Below are positions 25,148 to 33,930 of a stretch of DNA of 37,273 nucleotides, piece by piece. Numbering within the stretch: position 1 is the first letter of the stretch; each line of letters opens with the position of its first letter. The translations under genes and the position numbers were made by a program. The notes beneath the pieces were generated by a model that saw nothing but the letters and a program-made list of their open reading frames with translations, ran no database searches and had not been told where the DNA came from. The DNA is from Leyella stercorea (GTDB taxonomy: Bacteria; Bacteroidota; Bacteroidia; Bacteroidales; Bacteroidaceae): NCBI RefSeq assembly GCF_019052365.1, contig NZ_JAHQUY010000031.1:1-37273 (forward strand). The letters run 5' to 3'.

Positions 25148-27994
25148 ATGGAGAAATATATTGAAATCAAGGGTGCACGTGTCAACAATCTGAAGAACGT
25201 GAGCCTAAAGATACCACGCGATAAGTTTATCGTTATTACCGGAGTCTCTGGCTCCGGTAAATCGTCGCTGGCTTTCGACACATTGTATGCCGAAGGTCAG
25301 CGACGTTATGTTGAATCGCTATCATCCTATGCCCGCCAGTATTTGGGCAGAATGTGCAAGCCGGAATGCGATTTCATTAAAGGCTTGCCCCCTGCGATAG
25401 CCATCGAACAGAAAGTAATTTCACGCAATCCGCGAAGCACCGTTGGCACAACCACCGAGATTTACGAATATCTGCGCCTGCTCTTTGCTCGCATCGGCCA
25501 CACCTTCTCGCCGATTAGCGGCAACGAGGTGAAGATGCACACCGTAGAAGACGTGATAGAATGCACACGCCAATACTCCGAAGGCACAAAGTTCGCCGTA
25601 CTCAGTCCGCTCACATTGGTGAAGGACCGCGACATCGCTACTCAACTTTCTTCGGAGATAATGCAAGGCTATTCACGCATATTCTACAAGAACGAGTTCG
25701 TAAGAATCGACGATTTCATCGCTGATACCAAGACTTTGAAGACGACCAACGTTGCAGACATATTCATTCTTATCGACCGAATGAGCGTCAGCAGCAACAA
25801 AGATGCCATCTCCCGCCTTACCGACTCTGTAGAGACCGCTTTCTACGAAGGCAACGGCAGTTGTCGCATCGTTTTCTTCCCTGCAAACATCGTTTACGAC
25901 TTCTCTACAAGGTTCGAAGCCGACGGTATGACGTTCGAGAAACCAAACGACAATATGTTCTCGTTCAATTCGCCGGCTGGTGCGTGCCCCGAATGTGAAG
26001 GCTACGGCAAGATTATCGGCATCGACGAGTCGCTCGTGATACCCAACTCCTCGCTTAGCGTATACGACGGTTGCGTGCAATGCTGGCACGGCGAAAAGTT
26101 GGGCATGTGGATGAAGGAGTTCTGCCGACGCGCTGCAAAGGACAACTTCCCTATCTTCACGCCCTACTTCGAACTGACCGCAGCACAGAAAGGCATGCTT
26201 TGGCACGGTCTGCCGTCTGACAAGCATCTAAGTCCAAGAGAGCAAGTAAGCATTGACGCCTTCTTCCAGATGGTAAAGGAGAACCAGCATAAGATTCAGT
26301 ATCGCGTGCTGCTCAGCCGCTATCGTGGCAAGACGATATGCCCGAAATGTCACGGCACACGTCTGCGCCCAGAGGCTACGTGGGTGAAGATTGGAGGCAT
26401 GAGCATAACCGAACTTATCGAGAAGCCGGTAGACAACCTGAAGGCATGGTTCGACAACCTCGTGCTTGAAGGCAACGAGAAGAAGATTGCCGAGAGACTG
26501 CTGCACGAGATAACCAGCCGACTGCAATTCCTACAGGACGTAGGCTTGGGCTACCTCACGCTCAACCGCCCGTCTAACACGTTGAGCGGTGGCGAGAGCC
26601 AACGCATCAACCTCACGACAAACCTTGGAAGTTCGCTCGTAGGTTCGGTATATATCCTCGACGAGCCAAGCATCGGCCTGCACAGTCGCGATACCGACAA
26701 ACTCATACACGTGCTACGCGAACTGCAGAAGCTGCACAACACCGTGATCGTTGTGGAGCACGACGAAGAGATTATGCGCGCAGCCGACTATATCATAGAC
26801 GTAGGTCCAGACGCCGGTCGTCTCGGTGGCGAGATTGTGTTTGAAGGTTCGGTGAAGGAGATTCTCGACAAGTCAAACAACAAACTATCAGACCCATCAG
26901 AAGGCAAAGTGAGCCACACCGTGCGCTATCTTACCGGTCAGGACGTGATTGAAGTTCCGCAGTCGCGCCGCCCTTGGAACATGTCGGTAGACATAAAGGG
27001 CGCACGCATGAACAACTTGCGCGGCATCGACGTGAAGATTCCGCTGAACGTGATGACCGTAGTCACCGGCGTGAGCGGTTCGGGCAAGTCGTCGCTGATA
27101 AAAGGCATACTCTACCCTGCCCTCAAGCGCCATCTCAACGAGGTGGCTGACATGCCGGGCGACTACTCTTCGCTCGAAGGCGACTGGAACAAGCTGGCGC
27201 ACGTAGAGTTTGTAGACCAGAACCCGATTGGCAAGAGTACACGCTCTAACCCTGCTACATACGTGAAAGCCTACGACGCCATACGCCAACTCTTTGCCGA
27301 CCAACCGCTCGCAAAGCAGGAGGGATTCACGGCGCAATACTTCTCGTTCAACGCCGAGGGCGGCAGATGCGAGGAGTGCAAGGGCGCAGGAGTGGTGACT
27401 GTAGAGATGCAGTTCATGGCAGACTTGGTATTGGAGTGCGACGCCTGTCACGGACGCCGCTTCAAGAAGGATATTCTCGACGTGCGTTACCATGGCAAGA
27501 ACATATATGACGTACTTGAAATGACCGTTTCTGAGGCAATAGCATTCTTCACCGAGCACGGCAACAACATCATCGTTACGCGTCTGAAGCCGTTGGAAGA
27601 TGTCGGTCTGGGATACATCAAACTTGGACAGAACTCGTCAACGCTCTCAGGCGGTGAGAACCAGCGCGTGAAGCTCGCCTACTTCATCAGTCAGGAGCGC
27701 CAGGAGCCTACGATGTTCATCTTTGACGAGCCAACAACGGGCTTGCACTTCCACGATATCCACCGCCTACTCGATTCGTTCAACGCCCTTATAACACGAG
27801 GACACACGGTCGTGATAATCGAGCACAACCTCGACGTAATAAAGTGCGGCGACTACGTTATCGACTTGGGACCTGAAGGTGGCGACAAGGGCGGCAATAT
27901 CGTATGTTGCGGCACGCCGGAAGACATAGTGCGTTGCAAAGAGAGCCTGACGGGATATTATCTGCGCGAAAAGCTCACAAACAATAAAGTCTGA
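25148..27994 (+). CDS. uvrA: Excinuclease ABC subunit A
   Basis: 948-aa damage-recognition ATPase of nucleotide excision repair; it dimerises and loads UvrB. There are two ABC cassettes: Walker [11 protein letters not shown] at 31-40 with signature [12 protein letters not shown] near 478, and a second GVSGSGKSS near 640 with [13 protein letters not shown] near 832. The zinc module near residue 750 (CEECKGAG ... CDACHGRR) is complete, as is the CPKCHGTRL motif near 400. The first zinc module keeps only CPECEG: the preceding CPxCG seen in standard UvrA is replaced by FEADGM. Length is normal. It starts one base after the rho stop codon, so translation is probably coupled. The 3' region carries the second 22-bp array. 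Confidence 0.93.
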   Translation: MEKYIEIKGARVNNLKNVSLKIPRDKFIVITGVSGSGKSSLAFDTLYAEGQRRYVESLSSYARQYLGRMCKPECDFIKGLPPAIAIEQKVISRNPRSTVGTTTEIYEYLRLLFARIGHTFSPISGNEVKMHTVEDVIECTRQYSEGTKFAVLSPLTLVKDRDIATQLSSEIMQGYSRIFYKNEFVRIDDFIADTKTLKTTNVADIFILIDRMSVSSNKDAISRLTDSVETAFYEGNGSCRIVFFPANIVYDFSTRFEADGMTFEKPNDNMFSFNSPAGACPECEGYGKIIGIDESLVIPNSSLSVYDGCVQCWHGEKLGMWMKEFCRRAAKDNFPIFTPYFELTAAQKGMLWHGLPSDKHLSPREQVSIDAFFQMVKENQHKIQYRVLLSRYRGKTICPKCHGTRLRPEATWVKIGGMSITELIEKPVDNLKAWFDNLVLEGNEKKIAERLLHEITSRLQFLQDVGLGYLTLNRPSNTLSGGESQRINLTTNLGSSLVGSVYILDEPSIGLHSRDTDKLIHVLRELQKLHNTVIVVEHDEEIMRAADYIIDVGPDAGRLGGEIVFEGSVKEILDKSNNKLSDPSEGKVSHTVRYLTGQDVIEVPQSRRPWNMSVDIKGARMNNLRGIDVKIPLNVMTVVTGVSGSGKSSLIKGILYPALKRHLNEVADMPGDYSSLEGDWNKLAHVEFVDQNPIGKSTRSNPATYVKAYDAIRQLFADQPLAKQEGFTAQYFSFNAEGGRCEECKGAGVVTVEMQFMADLVLECDACHGRRFKKDILDVRYHGKNIYDVLEMTVSEAIAFFTEHGNNIIVTRLKPLEDVGLGYIKLGQNSSTLSGGENQRVKLAYFISQERQEPTMFIFDEPTTGLHFHDIHRLLDSFNALITRGHTVVIIEHNLDVIKCGDYVIDLGPEGGDKGGNIVCCGTPEDIVRCKESLTGYYLREKLTNNKV

Positions 27995-28055
27995 GCACAA
28001 GAACACAAACATTCTGTCAAAGGAACAGCTACACATTAGCTGAACAAATATTAGT

Positions 28056-28187
28056 GGACACCGAACGCAATCTGATCGGACACCGAACGCAACCCGATCA
28101 GATTCCGAACGCAATCCGATCAGACGGCGGACGCAATCCGATCGGACACCGAACGCAATCCGATAAGACACCGACTGCATATAGATA
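28056..28187 (+). repeat. Six 22-bp tandem units after uvrA
   Basis: Consecutive units at 28056, 28078, 28100, 28122, 28144 and 28166, each exactly 22 bp, with the common core CCGAACGCAATCCGATC. Units 1, 2 and 5 begin GGACACCGAACGCA; units 3 and 4 differ in their first bases; unit 6 has diverged and forms the 5' arm of the terminator. The joint of units 4 and 5 is the perfect palindrome TCCGATCGGA (28137-28146). All of it lies in the predicted 3' untranslated region of the rho-uvrA mRNA. Confidence 0.85.
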
Positions 28188-28208
28188 GTTTGCGGTCGGT
28201 GTTTTTTT
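28168..28208 (+). terminator. rho-uvrA terminator built from the last repeat unit
   Basis: ACACCGACTGCA (28168-28179) pairs with TGCGGTCGGTGT (28191-28202) with one G-U pair, and seven T follow (28202-28208). The 5' arm is repeat unit 6, differing at two of twelve positions from the arm-equivalent part of units 1, 2 and 5. Confidence 0.85.
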
Positions 28209-28325
28209 ATATCTACAAACTTAAAAGCGTAAACCAACTGGCAAACAAAGACACAATATATAGCCGCAAAGGAAATAAACGTTAAAAAATTACTACACCA
28301 ATTGAAAAAACACAGGCAAATAGGC

Positions 28326-28354
28326 TTGCAAGTAAAGATTTTTATGTAAGTTTG
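28326..28354 (+). promoter_or_regulatory. Promoter of the lipoate ligase gene
   Basis: TTG (28326-28328), an 18-bp spacer and TAAGTTTG (28347-28354) fit the Bacteroidetes form. A TTG at 28352 could start a ten-residue extension, but it is part of this -7 element, so the ATG at 28382 is chosen. Confidence 0.6.
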
Positions 28355-28381
28355 CATACGACAAACAATAAACCTAAAGCT

Positions 28382-29359
28382 ATGATATACGTAACCTTAC
28401 CTACTACCACGGAAGAAAAGCGATTAACGTACTATCTTGCTATGGAGGAATACGTTGCACGACACATGAAAAGCGACGATTATTTCTTTATGTGGCAAGT
28501 CACCCCTACCGTTATATTTGGACGTAATCAGCTCATTCAGAGCGAAGTAAACCTGGAATACTGCCGCACACATGGCATAAACACATTCCGCAGAAAAAGC
28601 GGAGGAGGCTGCGTATATGCCGACAAGAGCAACATTATGTTCTCGTACATCACGCATGACGAGAACGTGAACCTCACGTTCAGCAAATACATAGGTATGG
28701 TTGTCGAAATGCTGCGCAAGCTCGGAGTGCCGGCTACAGCAAGCGGACGCAACGACATCATGATAGGCGACCGCAAGGTGTCGGGCAATGCGTTCTACCA
28801 CATCCCGGGCCGCAGCATCGTGCACGGCACTATGCTCTACGACACCAACATGCAGAACATGGTGGGCGCCATCACGCCGTCTGACGAGAAACTCGTGTCG
28901 AAGGGTATAAATAGTGTCAGACAGCACATCACGCTGCTCAAAGACCACATCGAGATGGATATTGAGGCGTTCAAAACATTCGTAAAGAACGATCTTTGCA
29001 GCAAAGAAGTAGTGCTCGACGAGGCTGCAATGGACGAGATTTCGCGCATCGAAGAGGAGTATCTCACACCCGAATTCATCTACGGCAACAACCCCAGATA
29101 CAACATACAGCGCCAAGGTCGAATAGAAGGCGTGGGCGACTTTGTCGTGAACATCGAGATGAAGAACGACGTAATAAAGGATGTGGACATCAAGGGCGAC
29201 TACTTCCTTGTGGGCGATATCGGACAGCAGGTGATAGCTCCACTCATCGACCAACATCTCACTAAAGAAGACCTGGAAGCAGCCCTGCCCGACCGCCTCG
29301 ACGATGTAATTCTGAATATGAAGAAAGCCGACTTTGTCGGATTGCTACTAAATAAATAA
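28382..29359 (+). CDS. lplA: Lipoate-protein ligase A
   Basis: 325-aa cytoplasmic enzyme that adenylates free lipoate and attaches it to a lysine of H-protein or of 2-oxoacid dehydrogenase E2 chains. It shows the ligase motifs TVIFGRNQ, TFRRKSGGGCVYAD and the catalytic-lysine loop GDRKVSGNAF, followed by HGTMLYD. The C-terminal accessory domain is present (from about residue 240, RYNIQRQGRIEGVGDF). It lies 31 bp before gcvT, with no promoter or terminator between, so it is cotranscribed with the glycine cleavage genes. GcvH is therefore a likely substrate. In this phylum such genes are common next to gcv loci. Confidence 0.92.
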   Translation: MIYVTLPTTTEEKRLTYYLAMEEYVARHMKSDDYFFMWQVTPTVIFGRNQLIQSEVNLEYCRTHGINTFRRKSGGGCVYADKSNIMFSYITHDENVNLTFSKYIGMVVEMLRKLGVPATASGRNDIMIGDRKVSGNAFYHIPGRSIVHGTMLYDTNMQNMVGAITPSDEKLVSKGINSVRQHITLLKDHIEMDIEAFKTFVKNDLCSKEVVLDEAAMDEISRIEEEYLTPEFIYGNNPRYNIQRQGRIEGVGDFVVNIEMKNDVIKDVDIKGDYFLVGDIGQQVIAPLIDQHLTKEDLEAALPDRLDDVILNMKKADFVGLLLNK

Positions 29360-29390
29360 TGTATACGAATCAAACCTAAACACTACTAAT

Positions 29391-30479
29391 ATGGAAAAGA
29401 AAACATGTCTCTATGACAAACACGTGGCTCTCGGAGCCTTGATGCAACCGTTTGGCGGATTCATCATGCCTATCCAGTATTCGAACATTACTGACGAGCA
29501 CAACGCTGTACGCCAGCATTGTGGCGTGTTCGACGTGTCGCACATGGGCGAAGTAACGGTTAAGGGTCCGGACGCAGAGCGCTACGTGAGCCATATCTTC
29601 ACCAACGACGTACGTGGAGCTGAGCCTGGCAAGATTTTCTACGGCATGATGTGCTACGAGAATGGTGGCACCGTTGACGACCTCTTGGTTTACAAGATGG
29701 CTGAAAACGACTTCTTCCTCGTTATCAATGCTGCAAACATCGACAAGGATGTAGAGTGGATGAAGAGCCACCTGGAAGGTTTCGACGTAGAGTTCGAGAA
29801 CCGCTCAGAATACTACGGACAGCTCGCTGTGCAAGGTCCGGAGGCAGAACAAGTAGTAGAGGAAGTGCTCGGATTGGAGTGCAAGGACCTCGTATTCTAT
29901 ACAACAAAGACCATCGACGTAGCAGGCGAGACAATCATCATAAGCCGCACCGGTTATACTGGTGAGGACGGATTCGAAATCTATGCTTCTCACGCTTTCA
30001 TCAACGAGCAGTGGGATAAGCTCATGGCTTCGGGCCGCTGCAAGCCTTGCGGACTCGGCTGCCGCGACACTCTGCGCTTCGAGGTTGGTCTGCCGCTCTA
30101 CGGCGACGAGCTGTCAAGCGAGATTTCGCCAGTAATGGCTGGCTTGAGCATGTTCTGCAAGCTCGACAAGCCTGAGTTCATCGGTAAGGAGGCGCTTGCC
30201 GCACAGAAAGCTGAAGGCGTAAAGCAGAAGGTTGTTGGCATCGAACTCAACGACCGCGCTATCCCACGTCACGGCTATAAGGTGCTTCACGAGGGTGAAG
30301 TCATCGGCGAGGTTACAACCGGCTACCACACTATATCTTCAGACAAGTCGGTCTGCATGGCTCTCATCGACGCACGCTTCGCAAAGCTCGGTACAGAGCT
30401 TGAGGTTCAGATCAGAAAGAAGACCTTCCCGGGCGTTGTTGTAAAGAAGAAGTTCTACGACAAGCACTACAAGAAGTAA
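29391..30479 (+). CDS. gcvT: Glycine cleavage system T-protein (aminomethyltransferase)
   Basis: 362-aa enzyme that moves the methylene carbon of the H-protein-bound aminomethyl group to tetrahydrofolate and releases ammonia. The folate-binding fold is recognised by FGGFIMPIQYSNITDEHNAVR, GVFDVSHMGEV, FYGMMCYENGGTVDDLLVY and later SRTGYTGEDGFEIY, which carries part of the folate site. The C-terminal barrel (from about 280) ends normally. It precedes gcvH by 119 bp, a gap that contains a perfect hairpin. Confidence 0.96.
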   Translation: MEKKTCLYDKHVALGALMQPFGGFIMPIQYSNITDEHNAVRQHCGVFDVSHMGEVTVKGPDAERYVSHIFTNDVRGAEPGKIFYGMMCYENGGTVDDLLVYKMAENDFFLVINAANIDKDVEWMKSHLEGFDVEFENRSEYYGQLAVQGPEAEQVVEEVLGLECKDLVFYTTKTIDVAGETIIISRTGYTGEDGFEIYASHAFINEQWDKLMASGRCKPCGLGCRDTLRFEVGLPLYGDELSSEISPVMAGLSMFCKLDKPEFIGKEALAAQKAEGVKQKVVGIELNDRAIPRHGYKVLHEGEVIGEVTTGYHTISSDKSVCMALIDARFAKLGTELEVQIRKKTFPGVVVKKKFYDKHYKK

Positions 30480-30499
30480 TCACATAACAATTCATAGAA

Positions 30500-30523
30500 G
30501 GGTATGGCATCCGTGCCATACCC
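30500..30523 (+). other. Perfect hairpin between gcvT and gcvH, no T-tract
   Basis: GGGTATGGCA (30500-30509) pairs perfectly with TGCCATACCC (30514-30523) around a TCCG loop. No T-tract follows, so it is not a standard intrinsic terminator. It may block 3' exonuclease decay of the lplA-gcvT part of the message, or mark a processing site. Confidence 0.65.
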
Positions 30524-30598
30524 ACGCACCCCTATCTGCACATTCTATAATACAAAAATAAAATTTAAACTAAATAACAATTAAAAAACAAATCTATT

Positions 30599-30982
30599 AT
30601 GGCAAAAGTTATTGAAGGACTCTTCTATTCAGAGTCACACGAATATGTAAAGGTTGAAGGCGATTTCGCTTATGTAGGCATCACCGACTATGCTCAGCAC
30701 GCATTGGGCAACGTGGTTTACGTTGACATGCCAGAGGTAGACGACGAAGTTGAAGCTGATGAGGACTTCGGTGCTGTAGAAAGCGTGAAGGCTGCCAGCG
30801 ACCTTATCTCTCCGGTTTCGGGTACTGTGGTTGAAGTGAACGAGGCTCTCGAGGACAAGCCAGAGCTCCTCAACGAGGATGCTTTCGAGAACTGGATCAT
30901 GAAGGTTCAGATGTCAGACAAGTCTGAGCTCGACGCTCTGATGGACGCTGCTGCATACGAGGAGTTGTGCAGCAAAGAGTAA
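30599..30982 (+). CDS. gcvH: Glycine cleavage system H-protein
   Basis: 127-aa lipoyl carrier that shuttles the aminomethyl group between P-, T- and L-proteins. The lipoyl lysine is Lys64 in GAVESVKAASDLISPVSG. The fold is otherwise typical (YVGITDYAQHALGNVVYVDMPE, ENWIMKVQ). The 5' leader of about 75 nt after the hairpin is extremely AU-rich and ends in a run of A before the ATG, with no Shine-Dalgarno. It may be made in excess over its neighbours, which is an inference from the hairpin and leader. Confidence 0.97.
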   Translation: MAKVIEGLFYSESHEYVKVEGDFAYVGITDYAQHALGNVVYVDMPEVDDEVEADEDFGAVESVKAASDLISPVSGTVVEVNEALEDKPELLNEDAFENWIMKVQMSDKSELDALMDAAAYEELCSKE

Positions 30983-31042
30983 CTGAAGCACATCAAATCA
31001 ACCATTGTCGAGCTTAAAACTCGACAATAAACCGATCAAACT

Positions 31043-32371
31043 ATGAACTTCAAATTTTTTCCACAGACCAAGGAAGAAATAGAACAGATGCTCAAGCAGG
31101 CCGGCATGAATTCGCTCGACGATCTCTATGCCGACGTGCCTGAGCAGATTCGCTTCCGTGGTGAATACGATTTGCCCGAGCCGATGAGCGAAACAGAGAT
31201 TCGCTCGCTGTTCGAGAAGCTCGGTGAAAAGAATCGCCGACTTACTGTGTTTGCTGGAGCAGGATGCTACGACCACTACACACCGGCTGTAGTGCCGAAC
31301 ATCATCTCGCGCTCAGAGTTTCTCACAAGCTACACTCCGTACCAGGCTGAGATTTCGCAGGGTACACTCCACTATATCTTCGAATACCAAAGCATGATGG
31401 CAGAACTCACCGGCATGGATGTTTCAAACGCATCTATGTACGACGGTTCTACCGCTACGGCTGAGGCTGCAATTATGGCTCTTGCTTCTACAAAGAAGAC
31501 TGACACGGTGCTTGTATCGGCTTCGGTAGACCCGAAGGTGCTTAATGTAGTGAAGACTTACGCTCACTTTCACGGCTTCAACGTGGAGCTTATCGCAGAA
31601 AACGACGGTGCTACCGACAAGGAGCAGATGGACGCCCGCCTCGAAAAGGGCGGCGTGGCTGGCGTAATCGTTCAGCAGCCTAACTATCACGGCATTGTTG
31701 AAGACTTCAGCGGCTTTGCCGATTCATGTCATGCACATAAGTCGTTGTTCATCGTGAACAGCGTGGCTGCCGACCTCGCATTGCTTAAGACTCCAGGCGA
31801 ATGGGGTGCTGACGTAGCAATAGGCGACGGACAGTCGTTGGGCATTCCGATGTCATTCGGAGGTCCGTCTGTAGGCTATATGTGCTGCACCGAAAAGCTC
31901 ATGCGCAAGATGCCGGGCCGTATCGTTGGCAAGACTGTAGACAATCGCGGACAGCGCGTGTTCGTTCTCACATTGCAGGCTCGCGAACAGCACATCCGCC
32001 GTCAGAAGGCAACATCGAACATCTGCTCTAACGAGTCGCTCATGGCTCTCTTCGTTACTATCTATATGTCTGTAATGGGCAAGGAAGGTGTGAAGGAAGC
32101 TGCGCAGATGTCATACGACGGCGCTCATTATCTGCATGACGCTTTGATTGCAACTGGTTTGTTCTCAGATAAATACGAGCGTCCGTTCTTCAATGAGTTC
32201 TGCGTTAAGTACAACGGCGATGTCGACCGCTTGCAGCAGCGTTTCATCGAGAACGGCATCTTAGGCGGTGTGAAGGTTGACGCTGACACATTGATGTTTG
32301 CCGTTACCGAAAAGCGCACGAAGGAAGAAATTGATAAACTCGTTAATATTGCAAAGGAGGAAAAGCTATGA
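31043..32371 (+). CDS. gcvPA: Glycine dehydrogenase (decarboxylating) subunit 1
   Basis: 442-aa N-terminal half of the two-chain P-protein. It pairs with gcvPB to form the PLP-dependent decarboxylase that loads the aminomethyl group onto lipoyl-H. It shows FFPQTKEEIEQML at the start, FAGAGCYDHYTPAVVPNI, SEFLTSYTPYQAEISQGTLH, ATAEAAIMA and SFGGPSVGYMCC. This half adopts the fold but has no PLP lysine; that is on gcvPB. Its last four bases overlap the gcvPB start (ATGA), so translation is coupled. Confidence 0.96.
   Translation: MNFKFFPQTKEEIEQMLKQAGMNSLDDLYADVPEQIRFRGEYDLPEPMSETEIRSLFEKLGEKNRRLTVFAGAGCYDHYTPAVVPNIISRSEFLTSYTPYQAEISQGTLHYIFEYQSMMAELTGMDVSNASMYDGSTATAEAAIMALASTKKTDTVLVSASVDPKVLNVVKTYAHFHGFNVELIAENDGATDKEQMDARLEKGGVAGVIVQQPNYHGIVEDFSGFADSCHAHKSLFIVNSVAADLALLKTPGEWGADVAIGDGQSLGIPMSFGGPSVGYMCCTEKLMRKMPGRIVGKTVDNRGQRVFVLTLQAREQHIRRQKATSNICSNESLMALFVTIYMSVMGKEGVKEAAQMSYDGAHYLHDALIATGLFSDKYERPFFNEFCVKYNGDVDRLQQRFIENGILGGVKVDADTLMFAVTEKRTKEEIDKLVNIAKEEKL
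32356..32360 (+). promoter_or_regulatory. Shine-Dalgarno of gcvPB inside gcvPA
   Basis: GGAGG seven bases before the gcvPB ATG, within the last codons of gcvPA. Like the rplI site, it is an internal operon start with a full Shine-Dalgarno. Confidence 0.65.
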
Positions 32372-33828
32372 ACAATCGTCTTTATGGAAACTTGATTTTT
32401 GAGTTGTCTAAACCCGGACGCCGTGGCTATTCGCTCCCAAAGAACGAGTTCGGACACCATGAGGTGCCGGCTGAAATGCGTCGTTGCGAAGATGCTAAAT
32501 TGCCAGAGTGTGACGAACTGACCGTGGTACGCCACTATACCAATCTTAGCGCAAACAACTTCGGCGTTAACAACGGCTTCTACCCTCTCGGTAGCTGTAC
32601 TATGAAGTACAACCCTATCATCAATGAGGAGATAGCTGCTTTGCCGCAGTTCGCAGCATTGCACCCATTGCAGCCAGAGGACACATGTCAGGGAGCATTG
32701 CAGGTATACTATGATATGCAGAAGGCTCTCTCTGCAATAACCGGTTTGGAGGAGTTCACACTCAATCCGTTTGCTGGTGCTCACGGCGAGCTTACCGGTT
32801 TGATGGTCATCCGTGCGTATCATCAGAGCCGTGGCGACTTGAAGCGTACAAAGGTTATCGTGCCCGACTCGGCTCACGGCACAAACCCGGCTTCGGCTGC
32901 TGTCTGTGGCTTGGAGATTGTAGAAGTGAAGTCTACAGCTCAAGGCGTAGTTGACGTTAACGACCTTCGCGGTCTGCTCGACGACACCGTAGCTGCTGTG
33001 ATGATGACAAACCCGAATACATTGGGACTCTTCGAGCGCGAGATACCTGAGATACAGAAACTCGTTCACGAGTGTGGCGGCTTGATGTACTACGACGGAG
33101 CAAATCTCAACCCGATGCTTGGCGTTTGCCGTCCGGGCGATATGGGCTTCGACGTTATGCACATCAACCTGCACAAGACATTCTCTACACCTCACGGCGG
33201 TGGCGGTCCTGGTTCAGGTCCGGTCGGCGTGCGTAAGGGATTGGAACAGTTCTTGCCTGTACCGAAGGTTGAGAAGGTGGGCGATCGTTATCGCATCGTA
33301 ACAACAAATGGTCAGGACTTCAACGTGCATGTTGGCGAGTTCTTCGGCAACTACGCAGTTATGCTCCGCGCATACACATACATCCTCACTCTCGGCAAGG
33401 AACACATCCGCATGGTTGGTCCGCTTGCTACACTCAATGCCAACTATATCAAGGAGGCACTTAAGGATGTATACGAGTTGCCCATACCGACAGTCTGCAA
33501 GCACGAGTTCGTATTCAACGGCTTGAAGGACAAGTCAACGGGTGTGACAACAATGGACGTAGCAAAGCGTTTGCTCGACTATGGTTATCACGCTCCTACG
33601 ATCTACTTCCCGTTGCTGTTCCATGAGGCAATGATGATTGAGCCGACAGAAAACGAAAGCAAGGAGACGCTCGACGAGTTCATCGCTGTTCTGCGTAAGA
33701 TTGCAGAGGAAGCAAAGACAAAACCGGAAGAGGTGAAGACAGCTCCGCACAACACTCCTACCGGTCGTGTTGACGACGTGCTGGCTGCTAAGCAACCGAT
33801 ACTTACTTGGAAGCAGCTTTCCAACTAA
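32368..33828 (+). CDS. gcvPB: Glycine dehydrogenase (decarboxylating) subunit 2
   Basis: 486-aa C-terminal half of P-protein. The PLP lysine is Lys270 in NLHKTFSTPHGGGGPGSGPVG. Other markers are GFYPLGSCTMKYNP, FAGAHGELTGL, PDSAHGTNPASA and ADVLLMTNPNT-like VMMTNPNTLGLFE. Its C-terminal tail follows the usual ending (HNTPTGRVDDVLAAKQPILTW). It is followed by a long terminator-like palindrome before lpd. Confidence 0.96.
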   Translation: MNNRLYGNLIFELSKPGRRGYSLPKNEFGHHEVPAEMRRCEDAKLPECDELTVVRHYTNLSANNFGVNNGFYPLGSCTMKYNPIINEEIAALPQFAALHPLQPEDTCQGALQVYYDMQKALSAITGLEEFTLNPFAGAHGELTGLMVIRAYHQSRGDLKRTKVIVPDSAHGTNPASAAVCGLEIVEVKSTAQGVVDVNDLRGLLDDTVAAVMMTNPNTLGLFEREIPEIQKLVHECGGLMYYDGANLNPMLGVCRPGDMGFDVMHINLHKTFSTPHGGGGPGSGPVGVRKGLEQFLPVPKVEKVGDRYRIVTTNGQDFNVHVGEFFGNYAVMLRAYTYILTLGKEHIRMVGPLATLNANYIKEALKDVYELPIPTVCKHEFVFNGLKDKSTGVTTMDVAKRLLDYGYHAPTIYFPLLFHEAMMIEPTENESKETLDEFIAVLRKIAEEAKTKPEEVKTAPHNTPTGRVDDVLAAKQPILTWKQLSN

Positions 33829-33840
33829 TTAACCATAGAG

Positions 33841-33910
33841 GGTGTGCTAAAATAGAACATAAGTCAAATAGGGCTCAGCCCGATATATTCTATTTTGGCA
33901 CACCTTTTTT
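33841..33910 (+). terminator. 64-bp imperfect palindrome with T-tract between gcvPB and lpd
   Basis: A 16-bp arm (33841-33856, beginning GGTGTGCTAAAATAGA) pairs with 33889-33904 with a single G-U pair, and six T follow. The loop holds a second small stem, GGGC/GCCC (33871-33881). It reads as an intrinsic terminator. Its length, outer inverted repeat and inner stem would also fit a small palindromic mobile element. I see no clear target-site duplication. Confidence 0.7.
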
Positions 33911-33930
33911 AAATATAAACTGTAAACAAA

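Larger units (their letters stand above)
27995..28381. other. Intergenic region with 22-bp array and terminator, 387 bp
   Basis: No gene is supported. After the uvrA stop come 61 unremarkable bases, six 22-bp units (28056-28187), a terminator (28168-28208), about 130 AT-rich bases and the promoter of the lipoate ligase gene. An open frame that crosses the array on the minus strand reads the repeat as amino acids but has no start context and is treated as chance. Confidence 0.7.

Noticed and set aside
28056..28187. CRISPR array
   Set aside because: Units follow each other without spacers, unit length is 22 bp, and there are no cas genes.
27767..28357. 196-codon minus-strand frame that translates the 22-bp array into a repeated peptide
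   Set aside because: It runs from the uvrA 3' end through a terminator and an array whose 22-bp unit is not a multiple of three. No promoter or start context is seen.
29360..29390. Glycine riboswitch before gcvT
   Set aside because: The gap is only 31 bp, and the region before lplA shows no glycine aptamer-like pairing that I can see.
31043..33828. Split P-protein as a broken gcvP gene
   Set aside because: The two-chain gcvPA/gcvPB form with an ATGA overlap is a normal, widespread arrangement, and both chains have complete family features.
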